Part shown: in pieces, positions 38,422-46,904 of the stretch
How the letters are laid out: the number at the start of each line of letters is the position of its first letter
How positions within the stretch are numbered: position 1 is the stretch's first letter
From: Saccharomyces mikatae IFO 1815
Lineage: Eukaryota; Ascomycota; Saccharomycetes; Saccharomycetales; Saccharomycetaceae
Direction: 5' to 3'
DNA length: 64,000 nucleotides
Assembly: GCF_947241705.1 (NCBI RefSeq)
Contig: NC_079263.1
Span: 186,001 to 250,000, forward strand
Translations under genes and position numbers: made by a program
Notes under the pieces: model-generated
What the model saw: only the letters and a program-made list of their open reading frames with translations
The model's database searches: none
Told to the model about the DNA's origin: nothing

Positions 38422-39921
38422 ATGAAAATCGCACGACCATTATTTCAAAGTGTTAATAGACTAATTAGATCGTGCAAGATGTCAGGAGTATTCCCATACC
38501 ACCCGCCTGTAAACCGCGAAATGCAAGAGTTGGACAGGTCATTCTTTGTTACCAAGATATCAATGTGTGCAGTCAAGTTCCCCGAGCCCAAGAATATCAG
38601 TGTCTTTTCCAAAAACTTCAAGGATTGTATCTTGAGGGTGCCACGTATCCCACACGTGGTTAAGTTGAATGCTGCCAAGCCGGTGGAGGAACCTACCACC
38701 GTGCAGACCAAAAAGCTAAAGACCACAGATGGCTACAATGGCACGATAACAAAAGGTGTGCTGCTGCATGAATCAATTCACAGCGTGGAGGATGCGTATG
38801 CCAAATTGCCCGAAGAGGCTTTGGCGTTTCTCAAGGAAAACAGAGCCGAGATTGTAGCACATGTATACGTGCTCGACTACGATTTCTGGAAGGCCGAGGA
38901 GATCCTTCGAGCAGTATTGCCTGAGCAGTTTTTGGAAGAAGTCCCAACAGGGTTCACTATTACAGGCCACATCGCACATTTGAACCTGCGCAGCGAGTTC
39001 AAGCCATTCGACTCGCTCATCGGACAAGTAATCCTCGACAAGAACAACAAAATCGAATGCGTTGTGGACAAAGTCAGCTCCATTGCCACACAGTTCAGGA
39101 CTTTTCCTATGAAAGTCATTGCTGGCAAAAGCAATGACTTAGTGGTCGAACAGAAGGAGTCCAACTGTACCTTCAAATTCGACTTCAGCAAGGTCTACTG
39201 GAACTCCAGACTGCACACAGAGCATGAAAGACTGGTCAAACAGTACTTCCAGCCTGGCCAAGTCGTGTGTGACGTCTTTGCCGGCGTGGGACCCTTTGCC
39301 GTACCCGCCGGCAAGAAAGATGTCATTGTTTTGGCCAACGATCTCAATCCGGAGAGCTACAAGTACTTGCAAGAAAACATCGCGCTAAACAAGGTCACAA
39401 AAACTGTGAAGTCCTTCAACATGGACGGTGCTGACTTCATCCGCCACTCGCCACAGTTATTACAACAATGGATCCAGCATGAAGAAGGTGGTAAAATTAA
39501 AATTCCTTTGCCAGTGAAGAAACGACACAGGTCACAACAACCCCAAGAACAGCAACCGCCACAACCGCTCATCAAAGAGCTCATAATTCCGTCGCAAATT
39601 AGTCACTATGTCATGAATCTACCGGATAGCGCTATCTCCTTCTTGGGAAACTTCCGCGGCATCTTCGCGACATACGCCCACAGTACCACTGAGAGCATCA
39701 AAATGCCATGGGTACACGTGCATTGCTTCGAGAAATACCCGCCTGGCGAGGATGTCACTGACCACGAATTACACGTGCGAGTCCATGCGCGTATTGTTGC
39801 CGCACTCAACATCACTGTGGACGATCTTCCATTGAGTGCCGTCTCGCTGCATTTGGTGCGCAAAGTAGCGCCCACCAAACCAATGTTTTGCGCCAGTTTC
39901 CAACTTCCGGCTACCGTGTGA
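38422..39921 (+). CDS. TRM5: tRNA (guanine-37-N1)-methyltransferase
   Basis: 499 residues. Methylates G37 (and I37) of tRNAs, which prevents frameshifting and starts wybutosine synthesis on tRNA-Phe. The SAM-binding segment VVCDVFAGVGPFAVPAGK is at about 281-298, with ANDLNPESYKYL downstream and the conserved NLPDSAISFLG near 397. The first 19 residues (MKIARPLFQSVNRLIRSCK) look like a mitochondrial presequence; a second in-frame Met (MSGVFPYH) at residue 20 would give the cytosolic/nuclear form. Dual targeting is reported for yeast Trm5. An insertion rich in Gln/Pro (QQPQEQQPPQP) sits before the NLP motif. Confidence 0.97.
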   Translation: MKIARPLFQSVNRLIRSCKMSGVFPYHPPVNREMQELDRSFFVTKISMCAVKFPEPKNISVFSKNFKDCILRVPRIPHVVKLNAAKPVEEPTTVQTKKLKTTDGYNGTITKGVLLHESIHSVEDAYAKLPEEALAFLKENRAEIVAHVYVLDYDFWKAEEILRAVLPEQFLEEVPTGFTITGHIAHLNLRSEFKPFDSLIGQVILDKNNKIECVVDKVSSIATQFRTFPMKVIAGKSNDLVVEQKESNCTFKFDFSKVYWNSRLHTEHERLVKQYFQPGQVVCDVFAGVGPFAVPAGKKDVIVLANDLNPESYKYLQENIALNKVTKTVKSFNMDGADFIRHSPQLLQQWIQHEEGGKIKIPLPVKKRHRSQQPQEQQPPQPLIKELIIPSQISHYVMNLPDSAISFLGNFRGIFATYAHSTTESIKMPWVHVHCFEKYPPGEDVTDHELHVRVHARIVAALNITVDDLPLSAVSLHLVRKVAPTKPMFCASFQLPATV

Positions 39922-40584
39922 AGCGATCCTGATTTCGCACTCATACCACAAGGGAGAAAAGAAAAAAAGGCAAAGACTAACGTAAAGGACGACCACATGG
40001 AAAAAGAAACAAGATGACTAACACCTTTTATCTTCGAGAAGGCGCGGGGCTGACAGGGCACCGCGCGCGATGCGTCATACCAACTCGTCTCGTGTTATAT
40101 AAGAAAAGAGAAGAAATCAGAATGTGGGAGAGGGAGCTGATAATGTGAAGGTACTTTATTTTTGTTATTATATTCCTGGATTTTCATTTACTACTATAAC
40201 AACGTGGTAGTTGGCAGAATATATATATTCTTGACAACCTTGGTTGTTACTCAAATAGAAAAGAAAAAAAATCAAGTCCCCCTCCCTACTTCTTTCACAC
40301 ACCCCCTATTCACTCGCACTTTGCATTTGTATACGCTTTTTTATTTGTTTCTTCGTTTTGTTTTGGTTTTTCTAGGTTTGATAAAGTAACAATAATGCAC
40401 TCTTCCATCTTCTAGTTTTCCTTTTGTTAAGGATGCGCGCAATAGAAGACACATGCAATAATAAAATCTATCGAGGTATTGTTGCTAGGATAAGCTTTTA
40501 AAATATTAAGAAATAAAAATAAAATAAAATAAAATAAAATAAAACAAAAAAACAAAAAAAAAATAAAAATAGAATAAAACAAAT
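39922..40584. other. TRM5-PCL5 intergenic region
   Basis: 663 bases with the TRM5 3' end and the PCL5 promoter. A GC-rich patch (GGGCACCGCGCGCGATGCG) lies near 40057-40075, a C-rich stretch near 40277-40310, and an A-rich pentanucleotide repeat just before PCL5 (40516-40540). I see no exact TGACTCA Gcn4 site, although S. cerevisiae PCL5 is a Gcn4 target. Confidence 0.5.
40516..40540. repeat. (AAAAT)5 short tandem repeat in the PCL5 leader
   Basis: Five AAAAT units followed by about 45 nearly pure A bases up to the PCL5 ATG. If transcription starts upstream, the 5' leader is extremely A rich. Confidence 0.85.
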
Positions 40585-41265
40585 ATGTATGGAAATCATA
40601 GATTTACCCCAGATTCCAAAGAGTTCGATGCTGTTGTCAAAAGTAAGGACTTTTCCACCAGCAGCAATCCCTATCAGACTCCTCCTTCGGAGACTAGCAG
40701 CACCCAGCATCAAACGAATTGCATCAAGAGAAAGACTAATCTAGCAACTATTATATCGGAATTCTTGTCCGAGATCAGTCGGCCTCTCTCAAATGGAAAA
40801 ATCAATAACTCGTCGCAGAACATATTGAAATTTTTGAACGAAGTATTCAAGAGATCTAAGTGCAGCAAAGAGAATGCTGTGCTTGCAACTTTTTATTTTC
40901 AAAGGATATACCAATCTCACAAAGCCGGCAATGAAAGTTCGTTGCCTGAATTTTCACTCTGTTCCAAGAGAATTTTTCTTTGTTGTCTTATTCTATCGCA
41001 TAAATTTTTGAACGATAATACCTATTCGATGAAAAATTGGCAAATTATAAGCGGGCTCCATGCCAAGGATTTATCTTTCATGGAAAGATGGTGTCTTGGC
41101 AGACTGGACTACGAGTTGGCCGTTTCGTACAACGATCTTTCGATGTGGGAAACAAGGACTTTAATGAAAAGGAGGTTCTATGGCACCAACAACCCGGTAA
41201 AGAGACCTAGAGAATCCGATCACGGTTGTGATACTTCCTCTAGAAAACTAGTTAAATTTTGTTGA
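40585..41265 (+). CDS. PCL5: Pho85 cyclin Pcl5
   Basis: 226 residues (229 recalled in S. cerevisiae). Central cyclin box of the PHO80-like type (about 60-180, with IFLCCLILSHKFLNDNTYSMKNW and ERWCLGRLDYEL), flanked by disordered ends. It partners the Pho85 kinase to mark Gcn4 for degradation. The C-terminal 40 residues are the most diverged part. It is the last gene before the tRNA/LTR cluster. Confidence 0.95.
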   Translation: MYGNHRFTPDSKEFDAVVKSKDFSTSSNPYQTPPSETSSTQHQTNCIKRKTNLATIISEFLSEISRPLSNGKINNSSQNILKFLNEVFKRSKCSKENAVLATFYFQRIYQSHKAGNESSLPEFSLCSKRIFLCCLILSHKFLNDNTYSMKNWQIISGLHAKDLSFMERWCLGRLDYELAVSYNDLSMWETRTLMKRRFYGTNNPVKRPRESDHGCDTSSRKLVKFC

Positions 41266-41325
41266 TAGCAGAAGAATACGTATCGTGCATTCATAATTTT
41301 TTTCTTCCTTATTTAAATTTTTATT

Positions 41326-41340
41326 TTACCCGAGCACGTG
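41326..41340. promoter_or_regulatory. Reb1-type TTACCCG and adjacent CACGTG
   Basis: TTACCCG at 41326-41332 and CACGTG at 41335-41340, in the short stretch between the PCL5 stop and the 3' end of tRNA-Phe. Reb1 sites can act as roadblock terminators and boundary elements; CACGTG is the Cbf1/Pho4 core. Role here is inferred. Confidence 0.4.
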
Positions 41341-41384
41341 CCACTCTGTGCCAGATTACTCTTGACAGAGATTTGAAAAAAGTT

Positions 41385-41475
41385 TGCGAATTCTGTGGAT
41401 CGAACACAGGACCTCCAGATGTCTTGACCGAAGTTTTTCTTCAGTCTGGCGCTCTCCCAACTGAGCTAAATCCGC
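41385..41475 (-). tRNA. tRNA-Phe (anticodon GAA) with 18-base intron
   Basis: 91 bases. Minus strand starts GCGGATTTAGCTCAGTTGGG and ends GTTCGATCCACAGAATTCGCA, the exact yeast tRNA-Phe body. The D-stem, T-stem and acceptor pair, the anticodon is GAA, and an 18-base intron beginning AAAAACTTCGGTC follows base 37. Both internal control boxes are intact. A T-rich run follows on the transcribed strand. It corresponds to tF(GAA)H1 of S. cerevisiae. The region upstream of its 5' end (higher coordinates) is a target zone for Ty insertions. Confidence 0.97.
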
Positions 41476-41554
41476 TTACTATTTGATATAAATTTAAATT
41501 CCGAAATGTAATATATTAGTCGTGTGTATCTCTTTACTTTCGTACAATCAAGTG

Positions 41555-41642
41555 CAAGTAACGTTTTGACAGTACTTCATTATGGTATTATATTAGGATT
41601 TTCAAAAGACTTTGATTATGCTAGAGCCTGTAAGTCTTATAA
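41555..41642 (+). mobile_element. Sigma (Ty3) LTR fragment
   Basis: Old, degraded fragment resembling the last about 90 bases of a Ty3 sigma LTR: shared words include GTTTTGACA, ATATTAGGATT and a terminal AGAGCCTGTAA. It lies about 80-170 bases from the 5' end of tRNA-Phe, in line with Ty3 targeting of Pol III genes. Only the end of the element is recognisable; alignment is from memory. Confidence 0.5.
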
Positions 41643-41683
41643 GAGGCATATATCTATCTGAGCTTTCAGAATATAATTCTTTT

Positions 41684-42064
41684 TGTTGATAATTAGTAGT
41701 TTAGTAAGTAGTAATAATTAAGAATAGTCGTTCCTTCTTAATCTATATAAGAGAGGTATATAAAACACACGCTGATTGGTTGTATTAAACCAAAAGGTTC
41801 AGACATAAATCAGAGTGTTGATGATAAGAATTTAGTGTTAACTCATCTTCTTATATACTAAGTTCTGGACAATTAATAGATCTTTATCTTATTAGTGCAG
41901 GAAATTCTATAATTAGAATTTCCCTACTCCAAGTAAATTGGTATCACCATAAGAATGTTAGTATTAATTTACTCAACATCATTAGTATCATGTTAAAGAA
42001 TGTTCGTCATCAACTACAACAATTTATATGAATAAATGTATAGTGGTAATCACTTATTCCAACA
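41684..42064 (-). mobile_element. Solo LTR, 381 bases, tau/Ty4-size class, with 5-base target duplication
   Basis: On the minus strand it starts TGTTGGAATAAGTG and ends CTAATTATCAACA, the TG...CA termini of a Ty1/copia-type LTR. TATA-like words occur in the second half. It is flanked by CTTTT on both sides (41679-41683 and 42065-42069), a perfect 5-base target duplication. Length is close to the Ty4 tau LTR (about 371). No internal element sequence is present, so it is a solo LTR left by recombination. Family assignment rests on size, ends and tRNA proximity only; Tsu4 is an alternative. It looks complete. Confidence 0.65.
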
Positions 42065-42144
42065 CTTTTTGTTTGACGCATTAAATCATTTGAACCATTT
42101 CTTTTGATTTCTATTATTATATTTGTTACGTGCTGGACTTGTAC

Positions 42145-42690
42145 TTTGAAATATAGGGGGAATTTGAAATAATCTGGGGGAATCCCGTCGTTGAAAGAGG
42201 GCATTACTACGCACATAGAATTGTTGGAATGAAAATCAACTATCGTCTATCAACTAGTAGTCATACTACTAGTACATTATCATATACGGTGTTATAAGAT
42301 GACATAAGTTATGAGAAGCGGTCATCGAAATAAGTGGAAGCTGAAATGCAAGGATTGATAATGTAATAGGATAATGACTGACAAATATAAAATGACAATA
42401 AAAGCATATACAGAATTATGTGAAATTACGAGTTCCATTTATTGGATTCCTATATCCTCGAGGAGAACTTCTAGTATATCTACATACCTAATATTATTGC
42501 CTTTATCAACAATGGAACCCCAACAATCATCTCAAAATTCACCAATCTCTCAAGAATATGCTACAAGCTCTTTTCGAAAATATAGGAATCCACAAGAGGA
42601 GGACGATAATTTGATGACTTTTTCTCATCTATTATGTCGTCATTTTTTATCGTTAATAATAATCTAATAGTATCGTGCCTATCACAAAAT
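42145..42690 (-). mobile_element. Old degraded delta (Ty1/Ty2-type) LTR, split by a younger delta
   Basis: Sequence on both sides of the younger delta aligns to one reverse-oriented delta LTR: the left part (about 42145-42221) corresponds to the LTR 3' end in reverse, the right part (about 42553-42690) continues from the same point with AGAATATGCTACAAG and AAATATAGGAATCC and a GATGAC...TTCTCAT..TTATGTC block. It is fossil-like, with many differences and a missing section. Boundaries are approximate. Confidence 0.7.
42222..42552 (+). mobile_element. Delta solo LTR (Ty1/Ty2-type), 331 bases, intact target duplication
   Basis: Begins TGTTGGAATGAAAATCAACT and ends CACCAATCTCTCA, with the delta landmarks TATCATATACGGTGTTA, GGAAGCTGAAATGCAAGGAT, ACATA/TATAAA and CCTCGAGGAGAACTTCTAG. 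Flanked by AGAAT on both sides (42217-42221, 42553-42557). It is a full-length solo LTR, fairly young, inserted into the older delta. The short ATG frame near its 3' end is the family's Gag start region and is not a host gene. Confidence 0.93.
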
Positions 42691-43400
42691 AGATGGTACT
42701 CGCTCTTTATTTCAATACAGTTAGCCATGATGTAGTCATTCTTCTGTACTCAGTCATCTCGTCTTGAATATGGCGTTTCTGTTGTTGTTTTTTACAGGTG
42801 TTGTTTACATTGGTCTAGCGAAAAGGTGAAAGTAAATGCCCTTTACGAGTAAAAACACCGCCTCTGGATATTGCCTTGAATTATCCAAGTAGGAGACCGA
42901 TAAAGTGAGATGAATAGGTATAAAGCATAAGGGTTATTTTGGGCACAAGATCAGTCAGTATAGGTATTTGACTTCAATCGGGTACAGTTTTCTGCGTTTT
43001 GACGCTTCATCGCTGAACTTTCTCTGAGTATTTACCCGAACTACAAAGGTCAATTCCCCCCATAACATTAACTTGTTTGCAATAGTGGCAAGTTAACTAA
43101 ATTCGACAGCTCTACTTCTCACTACTCTTTTCCCCTCTTGTTTTATCCGCAGTTAAATGATGTTTTTTCAATATCACCTTTTCAAGATTTGATCTCAGCG
43201 GAAACTTTTCGTTTATAATCGTTTAAGTGAAAAGTTTTTATATCGGTTATTTATTTACAGATATACATTTTCATAGAAAAAAATAGTACCTGTTTTCAGG
43301 ATTTAATAAAGCCATTCATTGTATAGAAGTTCCTCCATTAATGTACTGCAGCGGTCCGTAATCTTACCACAATCATCGCCCATAAGGAAAATACAAAGCA
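42691..43400. other. ERG7 upstream region
   Basis: About 710 bases between the LTR cluster and ERG7. It contains a Reb1-type TTACCCG at 43032-43038, a TCGTTTAAG word at 43219-43227 similar to Upc2/Ecm22-type sterol elements, and a T-rich stretch typical of a nucleosome-depleted promoter. No ORF or RNA gene. Confidence 0.5.
43219..43227 (+). promoter_or_regulatory. Candidate sterol-response-type element upstream of ERG7
   Basis: TCGTTTAAG, 174 bases upstream of ERG7, related to the TCGTATA/TCGTTTAG cores bound by Upc2 and Ecm22. It is a one-word match, so weak on its own. Confidence 0.3.
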
Positions 43401-45596
43401 ATGACAGAGTTTTATTCTGAAACAATCGGTCTGCCAAAGACAGATCCACGTCTTTGGAGATTAAGAACTGATGAGATAGGCCGAGAAAGTTGGGAATACT
43501 TAACCTCTGAACAGGCCGCTAATGAACCGCCCTCCACTTTCACGCAATGGCTTCTTCAGGACCCTGAATTTCCTCATCCTCAACCAGAAAGAAATAAACA
43601 TTCACCTAACTTTTCAGCTTTCGATGCGTGCCATAATGGTGCATCTTTTTTCAAACTGCTTCAAGAGCCTGACTCAGGCATTTTTCCATGCCAGTATAAA
43701 GGACCCATGTTCATGACGATTGGTTATGTAGCTGTAAACTACATTGCCGGTATCCAAATTCCAGAGCATGAGAGAATAGAAATAATCAGATATATAGTTA
43801 ATACTGCACATCCAGTTGATGGTGGTTGGGGGTTGCACTCTGTAGACAAGTCCACTGTTTTTGGTACTGCATTGAACTATGTTATCTTACGTTTGTTGGG
43901 CCTACCCAAGGACCATCCGGTTTGCGTTAAGTCAAGAAACACTTTGTTAAGATTGGGTGGTGCTCTTGGATCTCCGCATTGGGGAAAAATTTGGCTGAGT
44001 GCATTAAACTTGTATAGATGGGAAGGTGTTAATCCTGCCCCTCCTGAAACTTGGTTACTTCCATACTCACTGCCTATGCATCCAGGAAGATGGTGGGTTC
44101 ATACTAGAGCGGTCTATATTCCAGTCAGTTACCTGTCCTTAGTGAAATTTACTTGCCCAATGACCCCTCTTCTTGAAGAATTGAGGGAGGAAATCTATAC
44201 CAAGCCATTTGATAAGATCAAGTTTTCCAAGCATAGAAATACTGTGTGTGGAGTAGATCTATATTACCCACACTCCAAAACTTTGAATATTGCAAACAAC
44301 TTTGTTGTGTTTTACGAAAAATACCTTAGAAACAGATTTATTTATTCCCTTTCCAAGAGAAAGGTCTATGATCTGGTCAGAAAGGAAATTCAAAATACTG
44401 ATTCCTTGTGTATAGCACCCGTTAACCAAGCGTTTTGTGCCCTTGTTACTCTTATTGAAGAAGGAGTGGACTCTCAAGCCTTCAAGAAGTTCCAGTATAG
44501 ATTCAAGGATGCATTGTTCCATGGCCCACAAGGTATGACCATCATGGGAACTAATGGTGTACAAAGTTGGGATTGTGCGTTTGCCATTCAATATCTTTTT
44601 ATCGCTGGTCTAGCAGAAAGGTCGGAGTTTTACAATACGATTGTCTCCGCCTATAAATTCTTGTGTCGTGCTCAGTTTGACACTGAATGTGTTCCCGGTA
44701 GTTTTAGAGATAAAAGAAAAGGTGCTTGGGGCTTTTCGACCAAGACACAGGGTTACGTAGTCTCTGATTGTACTGCAGAAGCAATTAAGGCCATCATTAT
44801 GGTAAAAAACTCTCCAGTCTTCACTGAGGTACACAACATGATCAGTAATGAACGTTTATTCGAGGGGATTGATGTGTTATTGAACCTACAAAATATTGGA
44901 TCCTTTGAATATGGCTCCTTTGCTACCTATGAAAAAATCAAGGCCCCATTAGCTATGGAGACATTGAATCCTGCTGAAGTTTTTGGTAACATAATGGTAG
45001 AATACCCATACGTGGAATGTACTGATTCATCAGTCCTTGGGTTGACGTATTTTCACAAGTATTTTGACTATAAAAAGGAAGAAATACGTGCGCGCATCAG
45101 AATTGCTATTGAGTTCATTAAGAAATCGCAACTACCAAATGGCAGTTGGTATGGAAGCTGGGGTATTTGCTTCACCTATGCAGGCATGTTTGCGTTGGAG
45201 GCATTGCACACAGTGGGAGAAACCTATGAGAATTCTTCGACTGTAAGAAAAGGTTGCGACTTTTTGGTTTCTAAACAGATGAAAGACGGTGGTTGGGGAG
45301 AATCCATGAAGTCCAGCGAGTTGCACAGTTATGTAGATAGCGAAAAATCGCTAGTGGTTCAAACCGCTTGGGTGCTAATTGCTCTTCTTTTTGCTGAATA
45401 CCCAGGGAAAGATGTCATTGATCGAGGTATTGAACTTTTGAAAAATAGACAAGAAGAGTCCGGAGAATGGAAATTTGAAGGTGTAGAAGGTGTTTTCAAC
45501 CACTCTTGTGCAATTGAATACCCAAGTTATAGATTTTTATTTCCCATTAAGGCATTAGGAATGTACAGCAAGGCATATGAACAACATGCGCTTTGA
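43401..45596 (+). CDS. ERG7: Lanosterol synthase (oxidosqualene cyclase)
   Basis: 731 residues, the S. cerevisiae length. Cyclises 2,3-oxidosqualene to lanosterol on lipid droplets and ER. The DCTAE motif has its catalytic aspartate at residue 456. QW repeats are present (e.g. KSQLPNGSWYGSWG and QMKDGGWGES), and the first domain carries VDGGWGLH. Essential in ergosterol synthesis and downstream of the NCP1-supported monooxygenase step. Its upstream region has accumulated LTRs but leaves about 700 bases of promoter. Confidence 0.98.
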   Translation: MTEFYSETIGLPKTDPRLWRLRTDEIGRESWEYLTSEQAANEPPSTFTQWLLQDPEFPHPQPERNKHSPNFSAFDACHNGASFFKLLQEPDSGIFPCQYKGPMFMTIGYVAVNYIAGIQIPEHERIEIIRYIVNTAHPVDGGWGLHSVDKSTVFGTALNYVILRLLGLPKDHPVCVKSRNTLLRLGGALGSPHWGKIWLSALNLYRWEGVNPAPPETWLLPYSLPMHPGRWWVHTRAVYIPVSYLSLVKFTCPMTPLLEELREEIYTKPFDKIKFSKHRNTVCGVDLYYPHSKTLNIANNFVVFYEKYLRNRFIYSLSKRKVYDLVRKEIQNTDSLCIAPVNQAFCALVTLIEEGVDSQAFKKFQYRFKDALFHGPQGMTIMGTNGVQSWDCAFAIQYLFIAGLAERSEFYNTIVSAYKFLCRAQFDTECVPGSFRDKRKGAWGFSTKTQGYVVSDCTAEAIKAIIMVKNSPVFTEVHNMISNERLFEGIDVLLNLQNIGSFEYGSFATYEKIKAPLAMETLNPAEVFGNIMVEYPYVECTDSSVLGLTYFHKYFDYKKEEIRARIRIAIEFIKKSQLPNGSWYGSWGICFTYAGMFALEALHTVGETYENSSTVRKGCDFLVSKQMKDGGWGESMKSSELHSYVDSEKSLVVQTAWVLIALLFAEYPGKDVIDRGIELLKNRQEESGEWKFEGVEGVFNHSCAIEYPSYRFLFPIKALGMYSKAYEQHAL

Positions 45597-46146
<550 letters not shown>

Positions 46147-46904
46147 ATTTAGGGAAATTAAGGAAATATTGTATAGTACGTTATTATGGCTGGTAGGAAA
46201 GAGAACTTTTCATCTTTCATTTTAAATCTACTAGCCCTACATAGATTTGATAAGTTTTTAGGTGATAAATACTCATTACTAATTTTAATTGATCTATAAT
46301 ATGTTTTAGCCTCAACAGAGTAACGAGCAGCGACAGTTTTCCACGTTTTGTACAAGATTTTTTTTAACTTCACACCAAAGGCTTCAGTATGTAACAGGCA
46401 AAGGCCTGCTAGTATTCACGGTCGCTACAGTTGTAATCTATGCAATTATAATGGAGAAGAAATGTCATAAACTACAGCTGTCGAAACTGTAACTTGATGT
46501 TGGTATTGAGACAGTATATCTTTCTCGAAAGGTTTCCACTTAATGTTGCAAAAGGGGATAACTTTTAAGAAAAGCTACCGTTTTTTATTCAATAAAATTG
46601 AATAACTTTGTTTCACATACATGAAGTTGTACATTGTAAGTTATATCTATGTTTGTTGTATATAGATGTTCCCAACTGTTGATTCAACCAAAAAGCCTCA
46701 TAGCTCTTAATACGGATATTGCTTAGTGCAGGCCGAAAAAAATAACCAAATCTTTGAAAAAAGTAGTTAAACATTAAACAACAAGTAACAACATGGTTTT
46801 ATAGTGGAGCTACTGGGAGGAAGTGCATAACTTGTAGAAGTTTCAATTATTCCTTTACCTGAAAATAGTTAATTGAGCTTTAGTGGGAGCCTGCTAATTG
46901 AATA
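46147..46904. other. NOP10-OSH3 intergenic region
   Basis: 758 bases, AT rich. A 71-codon open frame on the minus strand (46158-46373) starts from GTG and has no ATG until late, so it is not called. I see no LTR signature, tRNA or snoRNA boxes that I can support. Confidence 0.45.

Noticed and set aside
39606-40061. 151-codon minus-strand frame over the TRM5 3' end
   Set aside because: Mostly antisense to TRM5 codons without a recognisable domain; matches the kind of overlap annotated as dubious in S. cerevisiae.
42374-42667. 97-codon open frame with MEPQQSSQNSPISQ
   Set aside because: It lies in the delta LTR and the older LTR beyond it; the Met-Glu-Pro-Gln segment is the Ty Gag start region carried by the LTR, not a host gene.
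46158-46373. 71-codon minus-strand frame after NOP10
   Set aside because: Starts from GTG with no ATG for 50 codons; no support beyond openness.
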